From assembly GCF_900102175.1 (NCBI RefSeq), contig NZ_FNKN01000002.1, positions 310,001 to 374,000 on the forward strand: a DNA stretch of 64,000 nt. Reading direction: 5' to 3'. The notes under the pieces were generated by a model. It saw only the letters and a list, made by a program, of their open reading frames with translations, did not search any database and had not been told where the DNA came from. Made by a program: the position numbers and the translations under genes. This DNA is from Microbacterium sp. cf332. Its GTDB lineage: Bacteria; Actinomycetota; Actinomycetes; Actinomycetales; Microbacteriaceae. Shown in pieces: positions 34,867 to 43,116 of the stretch; positions within the stretch are counted from its first letter, which is position 1, and the number at the start of each line of letters is the position of its first letter.

Positions 34867-36183
34867 TCAGACGTAGCGGGGGCCGTACTGCCGGTCTATG
34901 CCGAGATGATCCCGAAGGGTCTCTCCCTCGTACTCGTCACGGAAGAGACCTCGTTGCTGAAGGATCGGCACGACCCCGTCAACGAACGCGGCCATACCGT
35001 CGACGTGAATGTCGGGCGTAACCCAGAACCCATCGGCAGCGTCAGCGTCAAACCATTCCTGCATGTGATCGGCGATCACTTCCGGGCGGCCGATCGGAGC
35101 CGGGTGATAGTCGATAACGGCGTGATGGAGCACCTGCCGCACCGTCCAGCCTTCGCGTGCGATCTCGAGCGCACGATACGAGCGAGAGTCCCCCGGGTGC
35201 GCTCTGGCGATGGCGAGCTGCTCGGGACTCAAAGGCGCATCGAGGTCGGCCGGGCCCAGGCGCAGTCCGATCAGCTGGCCGAGGTAGTGCACCTGCTGAG
35301 GGACATCCGGTTCGACGAGCTCTCCGCGTCGCGCGAGCGCCGCGGCGCCTGTATCTGCAGTGGAAGGCTGTACCCCGACGAGGTACTTCACGGCATCCGG
35401 GTTGCGGCCGGCCGCCGCAGCAGCCTGCCGCATGATCGCGCGATGCTGTCGAGCCTCGTCGATTGTGAACACCTCGGTGATGAGGATGTCCGCGTGACGG
35501 CCCGCGAGCGCGAGGCTCTGCGGCCCAGCACCCGAATGCGACATGATCGGCTGGCCCTGCTTCGAGGGCGGAACCTCCAGAGGACCGCGAGTCGCTACGA
35601 ACCCCCCGCGGAAGTTCACCGGAGCGATCTTGGATAGATCAGTGAAGCGCCGGGACTCCTTATCGGCGATCCATGCGTCTTCCCCCCAGCTGCCCCACAG
35701 CGCCTGGACTGCCTGGATGACCTCGTCGATCAGGGCATAGCGGGTCTCCCGATCGACCACGTCGCGGCCGTAATTCGCCGCGGCGGGCGGCGCGGAAGTG
35801 GTGACGGCGTTCCATCCGATGCGTCCGCCGGAGACGACGTCGAGAGACTTCAGCACCCGGGCGATGTTGTAGGGCTCTTCGAAGGTCGCGCTAACCGTGT
35901 TGACGAAGCCGATGCGCTCGGTCGCCAACGCCAGAGCCGTGGCGAGGACAGCGGGCTCGAGGGATTGGCTCGGAGAATGGGACTCCGCCCGTTGAGACTG
36001 CGCGAGGAAGTCGCCGAAGAAGATGAAGTCCAGCTTGCCGCGCTCGGCGATCTGGGCGTACCGCATCCAGGCACGCACGTCCGTCCAGTCTGCCGGGTCG
36101 ACGCGGGGGTCTGTCCAGGCGTATGGGCTGCTTCCGAACCCGTTGGCGATCGCTGTCGCCAGATGCATGCGTCGTTGACTCAT
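34867..36183 (-). CDS. NtaA/SnaA/DszA-family FMN-dependent monooxygenase
   Basis: 438 residues, LLM class. MHLATAIANGFGSSPYAW is the typical N-terminus, with LDFIFFGDFLA, EEPYNIARVLKSLDVVSGGRIGWNAVTT (read from about residues 110-137) and MSHSGAGPQSLALAGRHAD. The ATG at 36183 follows AGAGGAAG; an upstream in-frame ATG would place the start inside the palindromic operator region. Members oxidise nitrilotriacetate, EDTA, dibenzothiophene sulfone and related compounds using reduced flavin from a partner reductase, which is not seen here. It is divergent from a TetR regulator that likely controls it. Confidence 0.9.
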   Translation of the reverse strand: MSQRRMHLATAIANGFGSSPYAWTDPRVDPADWTDVRAWMRYAQIAERGKLDFIFFGDFLAQSQRAESHSPSQSLEPAVLATALALATERIGFVNTVSATFEEPYNIARVLKSLDVVSGGRIGWNAVTTSAPPAAANYGRDVVDRETRYALIDEVIQAVQALWGSWGEDAWIADKESRRFTDLSKIAPVNFRGGFVATRGPLEVPPSKQGQPIMSHSGAGPQSLALAGRHADILITEVFTIDEARQHRAIMRQAAAAAGRNPDAVKYLVGVQPSTADTGAAALARRGELVEPDVPQQVHYLGQLIGLRLGPADLDAPLSPEQLAIARAHPGDSRSYRALEIAREGWTVRQVLHHAVIDYHPAPIGRPEVIADHMQEWFDADAADGFWVTPDIHVDGMAAFVDGVVPILQQRGLFRDEYEGETLRDHLGIDRQYGPRYV

Positions 36184-36277
36184 GATTTCTTCCTCTGCGG
36201 TCACGTTCTCGTCCTGTTGGGCACCTCGACTCGCGTAGACGATGTTTGCGGTGAGACGCTCAGTCGCGTAGCGTTTA

Positions 36278-36328
36278 AACGGAGGCACCCTCCCATACTG
36301 CGTCTACGTTACGGAGGCACCCTCCGTA
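36278..36328. promoter_or_regulatory. Twin TetR operators
   Basis: The perfect 19-bp palindrome TACGGAGGCACCCTCCGTA at 36310-36328 and a second imperfect copy (AACGGAGG-CAC-CCTCCCA at 36278-36295) begin 32 bp apart, three helical turns. They lie between the monooxygenase and the TetR gene, so the regulator probably represses both. Confidence 0.75.
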
Positions 36329-36349
36329 TGTCAAATGAGAGGACCAGCG

Positions 36350-36931
36350 ATGGCCCAAAAAGCCACAACTGACCGCCCAATTCGCGCTGACGCGCAGCGG
36401 AACAAGCAGCGCATCCTCGAAATCGCTGAACAGCGGTTCACAGACCACGGCATCGCCGCCTCCCTCGAGGAGATCGCTCGGAACGCGGGATTCGGCGTGG
36501 GAACGCTGTACCGCCACTTCCCCACTCGAGAAGCCCTCCTCGCCGAACTCCTCGAGGCCCGCGCGAGTCGCCTAGTCGAAGAGCGCGAACGCATCCGTTC
36601 GAGCCCGATCGACGCGGCCACAGCACTGCATCAGTGGCTCGTCGCGCTGGTGGAGTGGTCATCTGCTTTCCACGGCCTACCCGCCCCTCTCCGTGATGCG
36701 ATTACAGAGGAGACCTCACCGCTCACCTTGACATGCGAGGGGTACATCACCATCACGGATGCCTTTCTCACCGCCGCGCAGCAGGAGGGCACCGCGCGAC
36801 CCGACGCTCGCGGTCGCGACCTCTTCCTCATGGCTCTCGCCACGAGCTGGATTCAAGATGCGGCAATGGCCGATGACGCCACGGCCACAGCCGCGATCGA
36901 CCTCATCCGCACCGGGTGGACGATGAGGTAA
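36350..36931 (+). CDS. TetR-family transcriptional regulator
   Basis: 193 residues. HTH at about residues 12-58 with RILEIAEQRF, SLEEIARNAGFGVGTLYRHFPTRE. The C-terminal ligand domain resembles TetR_C_33-like (PTA)LRDAITEE. GAGAGGA is six bases before ATG 36350, which I prefer to the ATG at 36335. It reads away from the monooxygenase-MFS-SDR operon, with the twin operators between. Induction by the catabolic substrate is the usual scheme for this arrangement. Confidence 0.9.
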   Translation: MAQKATTDRPIRADAQRNKQRILEIAEQRFTDHGIAASLEEIARNAGFGVGTLYRHFPTREALLAELLEARASRLVEERERIRSSPIDAATALHQWLVALVEWSSAFHGLPAPLRDAITEETSPLTLTCEGYITITDAFLTAAQQEGTARPDARGRDLFLMALATSWIQDAAMADDATATAAIDLIRTGWTMR

Positions 36932-37194
36932 GAAGCGCAATTTGGGAGAAAGGCCCTCAGCACCTGGACGACGTCACTCGCAGTCGGACCTCGGTGACGC
37001 CTCTGCGAACTCACCGAAACCCTCCGCCGTTGCAGTTGTCGGAGACCCTTACGGGCGTCCAAACGAGATCCCGCCAAGAACGATCGTTCACGGCAGGGTG
37101 CCGCGCTGTCACTTGGACAGCTCGCGACAAATATCGGCCGCCATCTGGTTTTGAAGGGCGTTCCTGACGGGCCGAGGTCGGATCGGGTGGAGGC
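36932..37194. other. Gap without a recognisable gene
   Basis: About 260 bp between the TetR gene and the MaoC-like gene. It has lower GC than the chromosome average by eye, with no convincing frame, hairpin or RNA gene. Short open frames exist on both strands but show no coding pattern. It is probably decayed sequence of the same island. Confidence 0.4.
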
Positions 37195-37752
37195 CTAATC
37201 CAAAGAATGAGGCGGCCGTGCGTCGCGGCGTCGAAGCATGATGTTGGTCTGTATTTGCGACATGACGATCTCGCGGTACTGATTCCGGAGCTGGATCTGA
37301 TTGCGAACCACGCCACGTACAGGGTTGGAGCGGGAGGTACGGTTTTCAAGCACGGTGATTTGAACGGTCAGTTCGTCGTTCACCCGAACTGGTTTGGGCC
37401 ACCGCAGCTCGTCGACTCCGGGAGACGCGACGCTGGCAGCTTGGTTGAGGTAGTTCTCGACGTAGATGCGCATCATCATCGCGTTCGTGTGTAGACCGCT
37501 TGCGATCAAGCTCCCGAAGGGCGACCGACGCGCTGCGGCAGTGTCGATGTGCATGTCGTGCGGGTCGAAGCGTCGCCCGAACTCGGTGACCTCCTCCACC
37601 GTGACAATGTAAGTGCCGTACTCGGCCGTGAGTCCGATGACGTAGTCCTCTAGATAACGGTCACGGATATGCCGACCGAAGGGGTCCCTCGAGACCACCG
37701 TTGCGGTGCGGAGCATCGAGACATCGGGGCCGTTCGTGTCAACGTAGGGCAT
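37195..37752 (-). CDS. MaoC-like hotdog-fold dehydratase/hydratase
   Basis: 185 residues. The MaoC motif is FDPHDMHIDTAAARRSPFGSLIASGLHT (key residues Asp, His and Gly, about 64-91), with catalytic-type Asp and His in place. WPKPVRVNDELTVQITVLENR is the second conserved strand pair. It likely hydrates or dehydrates an acyl-CoA double bond. I use the ATG at 37752; no strong ribosome-binding site is visible. Its neighbours are regulators and a broken TetR gene, so its operon partners may have been lost. Confidence 0.8.
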   Translation of the reverse strand: MPYVDTNGPDVSMLRTATVVSRDPFGRHIRDRYLEDYVIGLTAEYGTYIVTVEEVTEFGRRFDPHDMHIDTAAARRSPFGSLIASGLHTNAMMMRIYVENYLNQAASVASPGVDELRWPKPVRVNDELTVQITVLENRTSRSNPVRGVVRNQIQLRNQYREIVMSQIQTNIMLRRRDARPPHSLD

Positions 37753-37779
37753 CACGACATTCTGGTCGATTCACACTCG

Positions 37780-38223
37780 CTGCGGATACTCACTCCTCTC
37801 GTCATTGGCAAGTACGACCTCTTCGGCGACCGGTTGGCCAACGCCCTCGATGCCCGTCCTCACGACGGGCCCGTGTGAGAGTCGTTGCGGCGGGTGTTCG
37901 ACATCACTCTTGAGTACGTCAAGGACGACCGCCAGCGCGCCCGCAACGACTCGATGGAAGAGATCGTCCGCAGTACCCCTCAGCTCTACGCCCGCTACCT
38001 CGAGAAGATGCAGCGCGGCCAGAAGCTCCTCATCGGACGGATCGCCGCCCGAATCGGCAGTGGGGAATCCGATGACGATCCTCGAGCCGCCGCCATCGTC
38101 GGTGCGGCATTTGCCTGCGTGCAAGCGGCGTGTGAAACCTGGTTTGCTTCTGAACAGTTCGGCGCTTTCGAGCAGGCGCTCGACGAGGCCATGAACATCC
38201 TGGCCGTCCAAACGTCCCTCTGA
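37780..38223 (+). pseudogene. TetR-family regulator, N-terminally truncated with internal stop
   Basis: One frame reads KYDLFGDRLANALDARPHDGPV, then a TGA at 37876-37878, then ESLRRVFDITLEYV and a full TetR C-terminal domain to 38223. In relatives the residue at this point is usually Trp, so TGG to TGA is the simplest explanation. The HTH half expected upstream (the part before the KYDLF helix) is absent and replaced by the start region of the divergent MaoC-like gene. Translation from an internal start could only give a ligand domain without DNA binding. Confidence 0.7.
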
Positions 38224-38440
38224 TATGTCCGAATAGCTGCTCGTTCGGCGGGCGCCCGGGGCGGTGGTCTTGCCAGAATCCCGAACCGGCTCAGAGCAGT
38301 ATTTCATGGGGTGACGACGTGCACGAGGATCGGCCGCACTGTCCCAGCATGGGACGGGGCACCTGACCTCTGCTCCCCCGGCTGTTGCGCGTATCGAACA
38401 TATGTTCGCATCGAGCTACCCTGGATTGCGGGGAGCCGAG
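38224..38440. other. Gap without a recognisable gene
   Basis: About 217 bp between the decayed TetR gene and the next gene. A GGGGAG motif at 38430-38435 serves the downstream gene. I see no hairpin, repeat or conserved frame in the rest. Confidence 0.4.
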
Positions 38441-38815
38441 ATGGGAACGAACAAGCGCTACGCCGCGGCGATCGACCGCCGGTTGGACGGGAAGATTCTT
38501 GAACACATCGCGCGCGACGCCGGCCCGCTACAGTCCCTCTCGCGTGAAGAGATCGGCATGGACACAGAGCCAGTGACGATCGACCCGAAGCCTAAGCCCG
38601 TCCGGGCGTGGGTGCGGTTCGGTGCGACGCCGGTTTGGGTCGACGGGCAGGCGTGCCGGTGGACGGCGGATGCCGTGGCGATCCGGTTCCTCGTCGGCGA
38701 TGCCGGGCCGCGCTCGACTGTCGCGGAGGCGTTGCCTCAGGATCGCGGTGCCGCGAGACTGGGGCCATGCTGTCCGCCCGCCGACCGCGAACGCGGCACG
38801 CCGCCATTCTCGTAG
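38441..38815 (+). CDS. Small conserved-type hypothetical protein, C-terminus probably altered
   Basis: 124 residues starting MGTNKRYAAAIDRRLDGKI. The first 80 or so residues have a regular coding pattern: helical N-terminus, acidic linker, then VRAWVRFGATPVWVDGQA and a beta-rich segment. The name of the family is not known to me; similar short proteins occur widely in actinomycetes in my recollection. After IRFLVGD the sequence becomes Arg/Pro-rich and runs 49 bp into the lipoprotein gene. This suggests a frameshift or replacement of the true C-terminus. No function can be given. Confidence 0.55.
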   Translation: MGTNKRYAAAIDRRLDGKILEHIARDAGPLQSLSREEIGMDTEPVTIDPKPKPVRAWVRFGATPVWVDGQACRWTADAVAIRFLVGDAGPRSTVAEALPQDRGAARLGPCCPPADRERGTPPFS

Positions 38816-39216
38816 CAGGTCTTGTCGCCGCGACAGCCGGCCTGTCCGGATGCGGGACAGCGACCGTGTCGTGCGCATCGTGGGCGAGCTACGAGTCGCC
38901 CGCGCAGATGGAACGTGATGCGGACGTCGTCGTGACGACCGCATCCGTCGAGAGTTCCGGGTCGGCCGACCTCTTCGGCGTTGCCGCGAACCGCTACGAG
39001 GTGCTGGTCGCCGGCGCGGAGAAGGGCGACGCCACCCCGGGCTCGACCATCGAGGTGGTCTCCACGCCCGACTCGTGCGGCGCCGACTTCTACCCGGAGG
39101 GCGATCCCCTCGATACGTCCGACTCGGTTCGGCTCTATCTCGTCCGCGACGACCGAGCCGGGCTGCGCACCCTCACACCCTTCGACGGCGTCGAACCCGC
39201 GACCCCGGGAGCCTGA
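38767..39216 (+). CDS. Small secreted lipoprotein
   Basis: 149 residues. A basic start (SARRPRTRH), a hydrophobic core ILVAGLVAATAGLSG and Cys27 form a lipoprotein signal. The mature part is beta-rich, with GTATVSCASW and a second Cys in TPDSCGADFY that may form a disulfide. The stretch YEVLVAGAEKGD followed by SVRLYLVRDD suggests a small beta-barrel. No enzyme motif is visible. It stands alone between a hypothetical gene and the convergent 2H phosphoesterase. Confidence 0.72.
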   Translation: MLSARRPRTRHAAILVAGLVAATAGLSGCGTATVSCASWASYESPAQMERDADVVVTTASVESSGSADLFGVAANRYEVLVAGAEKGDATPGSTIEVVSTPDSCGADFYPEGDPLDTSDSVRLYLVRDDRAGLRTLTPFDGVEPATPGA

Positions 39217-39316
39217 GAGTCCGGAACGCGCGGCCGCACCAACGAGGTGTCGACATCCCGAGGAAGGGACCGCGGGCGGGCATGCTCGAACCGCCGGACT
39301 CTCGGCCCGGAACCGA

Positions 39317-39913
39317 CTAGGAACCCCCGAGCGCGAAGGACTCCACGTGCTCGCCGTCGTCGTCGTATCGCACGAAGTCGACCGTGTCGACCGTCTCACG
39401 AGGCCGGGAGGCCACTGCTTCTCGCGCGGATGACCGGAGCAGGCCTTCCCACGCCGAGCTGTCTAGCGCCGCGCCATAGGCGAGCGACATGTGGAACACC
39501 CACTCGTCGAGCGGGAGCTCTCCGACACGACGGAGATCGGTCCGATCCAGAGAACGGGTCAGGCTCGCATATGCACCCACCAGCGTCGAGGTCCGAGCGA
39601 GGCGAGCGATCACTATCTGGAAGGGCGCCGGGAAGCCGTCCACCGCGTCCACCTGCAACTCGATCGGCGCGGTCACCCGGGCCCATGCCGCGACGACGCC
39701 GCGGAGCATCTCGACACGCTCGGGTTCGAAGAAGCCTCGCAGCGTGATGTGACCGGAGTGAGGGTGCGGGAGCTCGTCGGGGCTCAGCGCCAGGACGCGT
39801 TCCCGCTCCTCATCGTAGAAGTCGCCGACATCCCCGCTCACGCCGAGGACGAGGTACTGCTGCCCTCGCAACGACGCGAGCTGAACGGGGTCCGTCATGT
39901 AGCGCGTGGTCAC
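39317..39913 (-). CDS. 2'-5' RNA ligase / 2H phosphoesterase-family protein
   Basis: 198 residues. The two HxT/S motifs of the 2H superfamily are present: GHITLRGF (about residue 52) and FHMSLAYG (about 140). The spacing suits the bilobal fold. Family members hydrolyse or form 2',5'-phosphodiester or cyclic phosphate bonds in RNA or nucleotides. The GTG at 39913 with AGGAGG upstream is the chosen start; ATG at 39898 is an alternative. It is convergent with the lipoprotein gene and lies downstream of dnaB on the same strand. Confidence 0.8.
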   Translation of the reverse strand: MTTRYMTDPVQLASLRGQQYLVLGVSGDVGDFYDEERERVLALSPDELPHPHSGHITLRGFFEPERVEMLRGVVAAWARVTAPIELQVDAVDGFPAPFQIVIARLARTSTLVGAYASLTRSLDRTDLRRVGELPLDEWVFHMSLAYGAALDSSAWEGLLRSSAREAVASRPRETVDTVDFVRYDDDGEHVESFALGGS

Positions 39914-40051
39914 AGCTCCTCCTGTCTGGCAGTGGCTCGACCCTACGCGCACGATGCGGGTCGGACCGGACTGTGACAGGACGACTCACGGATCGTCTCT
40001 GCGCACGCTCAACGGGGAGGAACGACGCGGCATGACCAGACGTGATCCGCG

Positions 40052-41422
40052 TCAGTCCATTCCCACGGCCATGTCGGTGAAGCGCGAGAAATGGCCCTGG
40101 AACGCTACGGTGACCGTGTCGGTCGGACCGTTACGGTGCTTGGCGACGATCAGGTCGGCCTCGCCGGCGCGGGGGCTGTCCTTCTCATAGGCGGCCTCGC
40201 GATGCAGCAGGATGACGATGTCGGCGTCCTGCTCGATCGAGCCGGACTCGCGCAGGTCGCTGATCGCAGGCTTCTTGTCGGCTCGCTGCTCCGCACCACG
40301 GTTCAGCTGCGACAGCGCGATGACCGGCACCTGCAGCTCCTTCGCGAGCAGCTTGAGCGCGCGCGAGAACTCCGAGACCTCCTGCTGGCGCGACTCGACG
40401 CGCTTGCCGCTCGTCATCAGCTGCAGGTAGTCGATCACGACCATCTTGAGGCCGACGCGCTGCTTCAGTCGGCGGCACTTCGCCCGGATCTCGACGAGCG
40501 TCATGTTCGGGCTGTCGTCGATGTAGAGAGGCGCGTCGTTGATGCGGCCACGGGTCGCGGCGACGGTGGTCCAGTCGCGCGAGTCGAGCGTGCCCTTGCG
40601 CATCGACTGAAGCGGCACGGCACCCTCGGCACTCATGAGGCGCATCGCGATCTCGCTACGCCCCATCTCGAGCGAGAAGAAGATCGTGGGCGAGTCGTTC
40701 TTGATCGCGGCGGCGCGAGCGAAGTCGAGCGCGAGCGTCGACTTACCCATGGCGGGGCGCGCCGCGACGACGATCATCTGGCCGGGGTGCAGGCCGTTCG
40801 TCAACTGGTCGAGTCCTGAGAAGCCGGTCGGGATGCCGGTCATTTGACCGTCGCGTCCGCGGGCGGCCTCGATGTCGTCGATGGCCGCCGTGACGGCGAC
40901 CTCGAGAGGGACGTAGTCCTCGGCCTTCTCGGCGCCGGTGACCGAGTAGATCTCCGCCTGCGCACTGTTGACGAGGTCGACCGCGTCGCCCTGGCCGTTG
41001 TAGCCCATCTGCACGATGCGCGTGCCGGCCTCGACGAGGCGACGCAGCAGTGCGCGCTCGTTGACGATCGTCGCGTAGTAGCCGGCGTTCGCCGCCGTCG
41101 GCACGATGGACGTCAGCGTGTGGAGGTAGTCGGCGCCCCCGGCGCGCTGCAGCTCGCCGTTCTTGATGAGCTCGTCGGTGACGGCGACGACGTCGGTGGG
41201 CTCGCCGTGGGAGTACAGCGAGAGCAGCGCTTCGTAGATGAGCTCGTGCTTGGGCACGTAGAAGTCGGTACCGCGGAGCGTCTCGATGACGTCCGCGACG
41301 GCATCCTTCGACAGCAGCATTCCACCGAGCGTGCTCTGCTCGGCGAGCATGTCGTGCGGCGGGGTGCGATCGGGTTCGCGCCGTCCGCCGAGCCTGTCGT
41401 CAGAGATGTCCGCGATCGACAT
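40052..41422 (-). CDS. dnaB: Replicative DNA helicase DnaB
   Basis: 456 residues, no intein. The N-terminal primase-interacting domain (PPHDMLAEQSTLGGMLL) is followed by the RecA-like core with Walker A ARPAMGKST, Walker B MVVIDYLQLM, and LSQLNRGAEQRADKKP. It is the hexameric 5'-3' helicase that unwinds DNA at the fork. ATG at 41422 fits the usual actinobacterial start (MSIADISDD). It is separated from rplI by two surface-protein genes on the other strand, an insertion relative to the common rpsF-ssb-rpsR-rplI-dnaB run. DnaA-box-like sites lie upstream. Confidence 0.97.
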   Translation of the reverse strand: MSIADISDDRLGGRREPDRTPPHDMLAEQSTLGGMLLSKDAVADVIETLRGTDFYVPKHELIYEALLSLYSHGEPTDVVAVTDELIKNGELQRAGGADYLHTLTSIVPTAANAGYYATIVNERALLRRLVEAGTRIVQMGYNGQGDAVDLVNSAQAEIYSVTGAEKAEDYVPLEVAVTAAIDDIEAARGRDGQMTGIPTGFSGLDQLTNGLHPGQMIVVAARPAMGKSTLALDFARAAAIKNDSPTIFFSLEMGRSEIAMRLMSAEGAVPLQSMRKGTLDSRDWTTVAATRGRINDAPLYIDDSPNMTLVEIRAKCRRLKQRVGLKMVVIDYLQLMTSGKRVESRQQEVSEFSRALKLLAKELQVPVIALSQLNRGAEQRADKKPAISDLRESGSIEQDADIVILLHREAAYEKDSPRAGEADLIVAKHRNGPTDTVTVAFQGHFSRFTDMAVGMD

Positions 41423-41498
41423 CCGCACCCCCGCATCCTGGCCTGTGACCGAGCCGGAGTACACGGTATGGAGGGCGTCGGACACCCGCAAACCGGCC

Positions 41499-41772
41499 TG
41501 TGGATAACTCTGTGGATAAGATGCGGGAAACGCCGCATCGCTTGTGAAGAAGTCCTGTGGAAAACGCCCGGGGATACATCGAGTGGCGGTCTATTAACGC
41601 CCGCTGACCTGGAGTTTCAGTTTCCCCAGCCTGTGGATGGAGATTGTGGTTGAAGTGCGACTTGAAGGTTGTTCATCTGGGGACTCACTTGTGTAAAACG
41701 TGGCACTTGTCAAGTCGAGTCGGCGACAGCCGCAACGCGCGGAGCACCCCGTCGCCGTGTGCGACATCCACA
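41499..41772. promoter_or_regulatory. Cluster of DnaA-box-like sequences upstream of dnaB
   Basis: Two perfect TGTGGATAA boxes (41499-41507 and 41511-41519) lie 12 bp apart. Weaker matches follow: TGTGGAAAA at 41556, TGTGGATGG at 41632, and ACATCCACA at 41764 (reverse orientation). The 470-bp gap between dnaB and the divergent surface-protein gene also contains an AT-richer stretch. DnaA control of dnaB, or DnaA titration, is possible. I do not call it oriC because dnaA and dnaN are not in the window. Confidence 0.55.
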
Positions 41773-41835
41773 CAGCTCAGCCATAGACAGGATCTCCCGT
41801 GAGGAGTATCTTTCTGCGCCAAGCAGTACCCGCAG

Positions 41836-41853
41836 GCACGGGTTCTCCCGTGC
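41836..41853. promoter_or_regulatory. Hairpin in the leader of the Pro/Val-rich surface protein
   Basis: GCACGGG-TTCT-CCCGTGC is a 7-bp stem with a tetraloop, 40 bp before the ATG at 41893. It could be an mRNA leader hairpin or an operator. No further support is visible. Confidence 0.35.
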
Positions 41854-41892
41854 GATCGATGACGACGCTCTCGGGGGAGGTGATCGCTCGTC

Positions 41893-43035
41893 ATGAGAAA
41901 CCGCCGACGCTCGTCGCGCTGGGTGCCCGTCCTCGGCACCGGACTCGGTCTCGCCTTCGCCTGGACCGCCCTCTCTCTTGCGCTCGCTCCCGCGAGCCAC
42001 GCCGCCGATGACGAGACGGTCGCCCTGCCGGGCCTTCTCACCACGGTCGCAGAGTCGGTCGATCAGGCCGCGAGCGAGATCGCGGTCCCCGTGATCCCCG
42101 CCGCCCGAAGCGTGGCCGAGCCTGTCGCCGAGGTCGCACGACCGGTGGCCTCGCTCGTCTCCCCCGCAGCCTCAGCGGTGCCGCCGGCCGTCGCGCCCGT
42201 GGTCGAGCCGCTCGTGCACCATGTCGTCGAGCCCGCCCTGCAGAACGTCGCCCCCGCTGTGGAGCCCGTCGCGGCCACGGTACGGCCCGTGCCGGACGCT
42301 GTGGCCCCGGTCACCGACACCGTTGCCGAGGTCGCCGCTCCCGCGGTCGGGGCCGTCGGATCGACAGTCGCTCCCGTATTGGACACCCTCGATCCCGTCA
42401 GCGAAGCCGTCGCGCCGATCCTGTCGCCGGTCCTCGGCGGGGTCGACGACGCGCTCGCGCCCGTCACCGGAGCGCTCACACCGATCACCGACGCGTTGGC
42501 GCCTGCAACCGACACTCTCCCTCCCGTGGTCGTCCCGATCACGGATGCCGTCATTCCCGGTGGGACCGTGCCGATGACTCCGACGACGCCCGGCGTCCCG
42601 CAGTCGCCCGCCGACGGCAGCCCGCCCGCACTGCTCCCCGTGGCGGATATCGGTCTGATGGCGGGTGGCGAGCTCGCCGGGTCCGCGGCCGCCACCGTGC
42701 GATCCGGTCGCGACGAAGCCATCAGTGCGGTCGCGACTGACCAGACCGCCGCTCAGGCGTTCGAGGCCGGGGCAGATGCCGCCGGGTCCCCGTCCGACGC
42801 GGCCGGGGCCTTCGTGCTGCGCGTCCTGGCACTCGGGTCGGCTCCGTTCGACGGCCTACCCCTCTCGAGCCCCGCTTCGGCCTCGGCCGCAGCGGCCGGC
42901 GCTGCGGGTGGCCTGGCCGGTGTCCTCGTCGCCTTCCTTCTCGCCGCGGCAGCCCTGAGCGGTCGCCGCGGGCCGCTCTCGGACTCGTCGGGCCCCGTCT
43001 CGCCCGTCTATCCCACCGACGTCTCTCCCGACTGA
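41893..43035 (+). CDS. Secreted Ala/Val/Pro-repeat surface protein
   Basis: 380 residues. The signal peptide has a basic start (RNRRRSSRW) and cleavage near SHAAD (about residue 37). The mature region (about 45-220) is built from degenerate 7-11-residue units such as APVTDTV, EPVAATV and DPVSEAVAP, with no Cys. A C-terminal hydrophobic segment (about 333-355, GLAGVLVAFLLAAAALSG) is followed by RRG, so it is probably membrane-anchored. It precedes the chaplin-like gene by 80 bp on the same strand and may act with it at the cell surface. No known domain is recognised. Confidence 0.75.
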   Translation: MRNRRRSSRWVPVLGTGLGLAFAWTALSLALAPASHAADDETVALPGLLTTVAESVDQAASEIAVPVIPAARSVAEPVAEVARPVASLVSPAASAVPPAVAPVVEPLVHHVVEPALQNVAPAVEPVAATVRPVPDAVAPVTDTVAEVAAPAVGAVGSTVAPVLDTLDPVSEAVAPILSPVLGGVDDALAPVTGALTPITDALAPATDTLPPVVVPITDAVIPGGTVPMTPTTPGVPQSPADGSPPALLPVADIGLMAGGELAGSAAATVRSGRDEAISAVATDQTAAQAFEAGADAAGSPSDAAGAFVLRVLALGSAPFDGLPLSSPASASAAAAGAAGGLAGVLVAFLLAAAALSGRRGPLSDSSGPVSPVYPTDVSPD

Positions 43036-43116
43036 CGACGGATCGGCCGCGCTCGCGCGGCACGATCCCCGGCGCTGTGCGCCATCCATTCGTCATTCTC
43101 AAGGAGAGAACCACTC

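Noticed and set aside
41423..41892. Chromosomal origin oriC
   Set aside because: Only two perfect DnaA boxes and a few weak ones are present, there is no dnaA-dnaN pair, and no clear AT-rich unwinding region.
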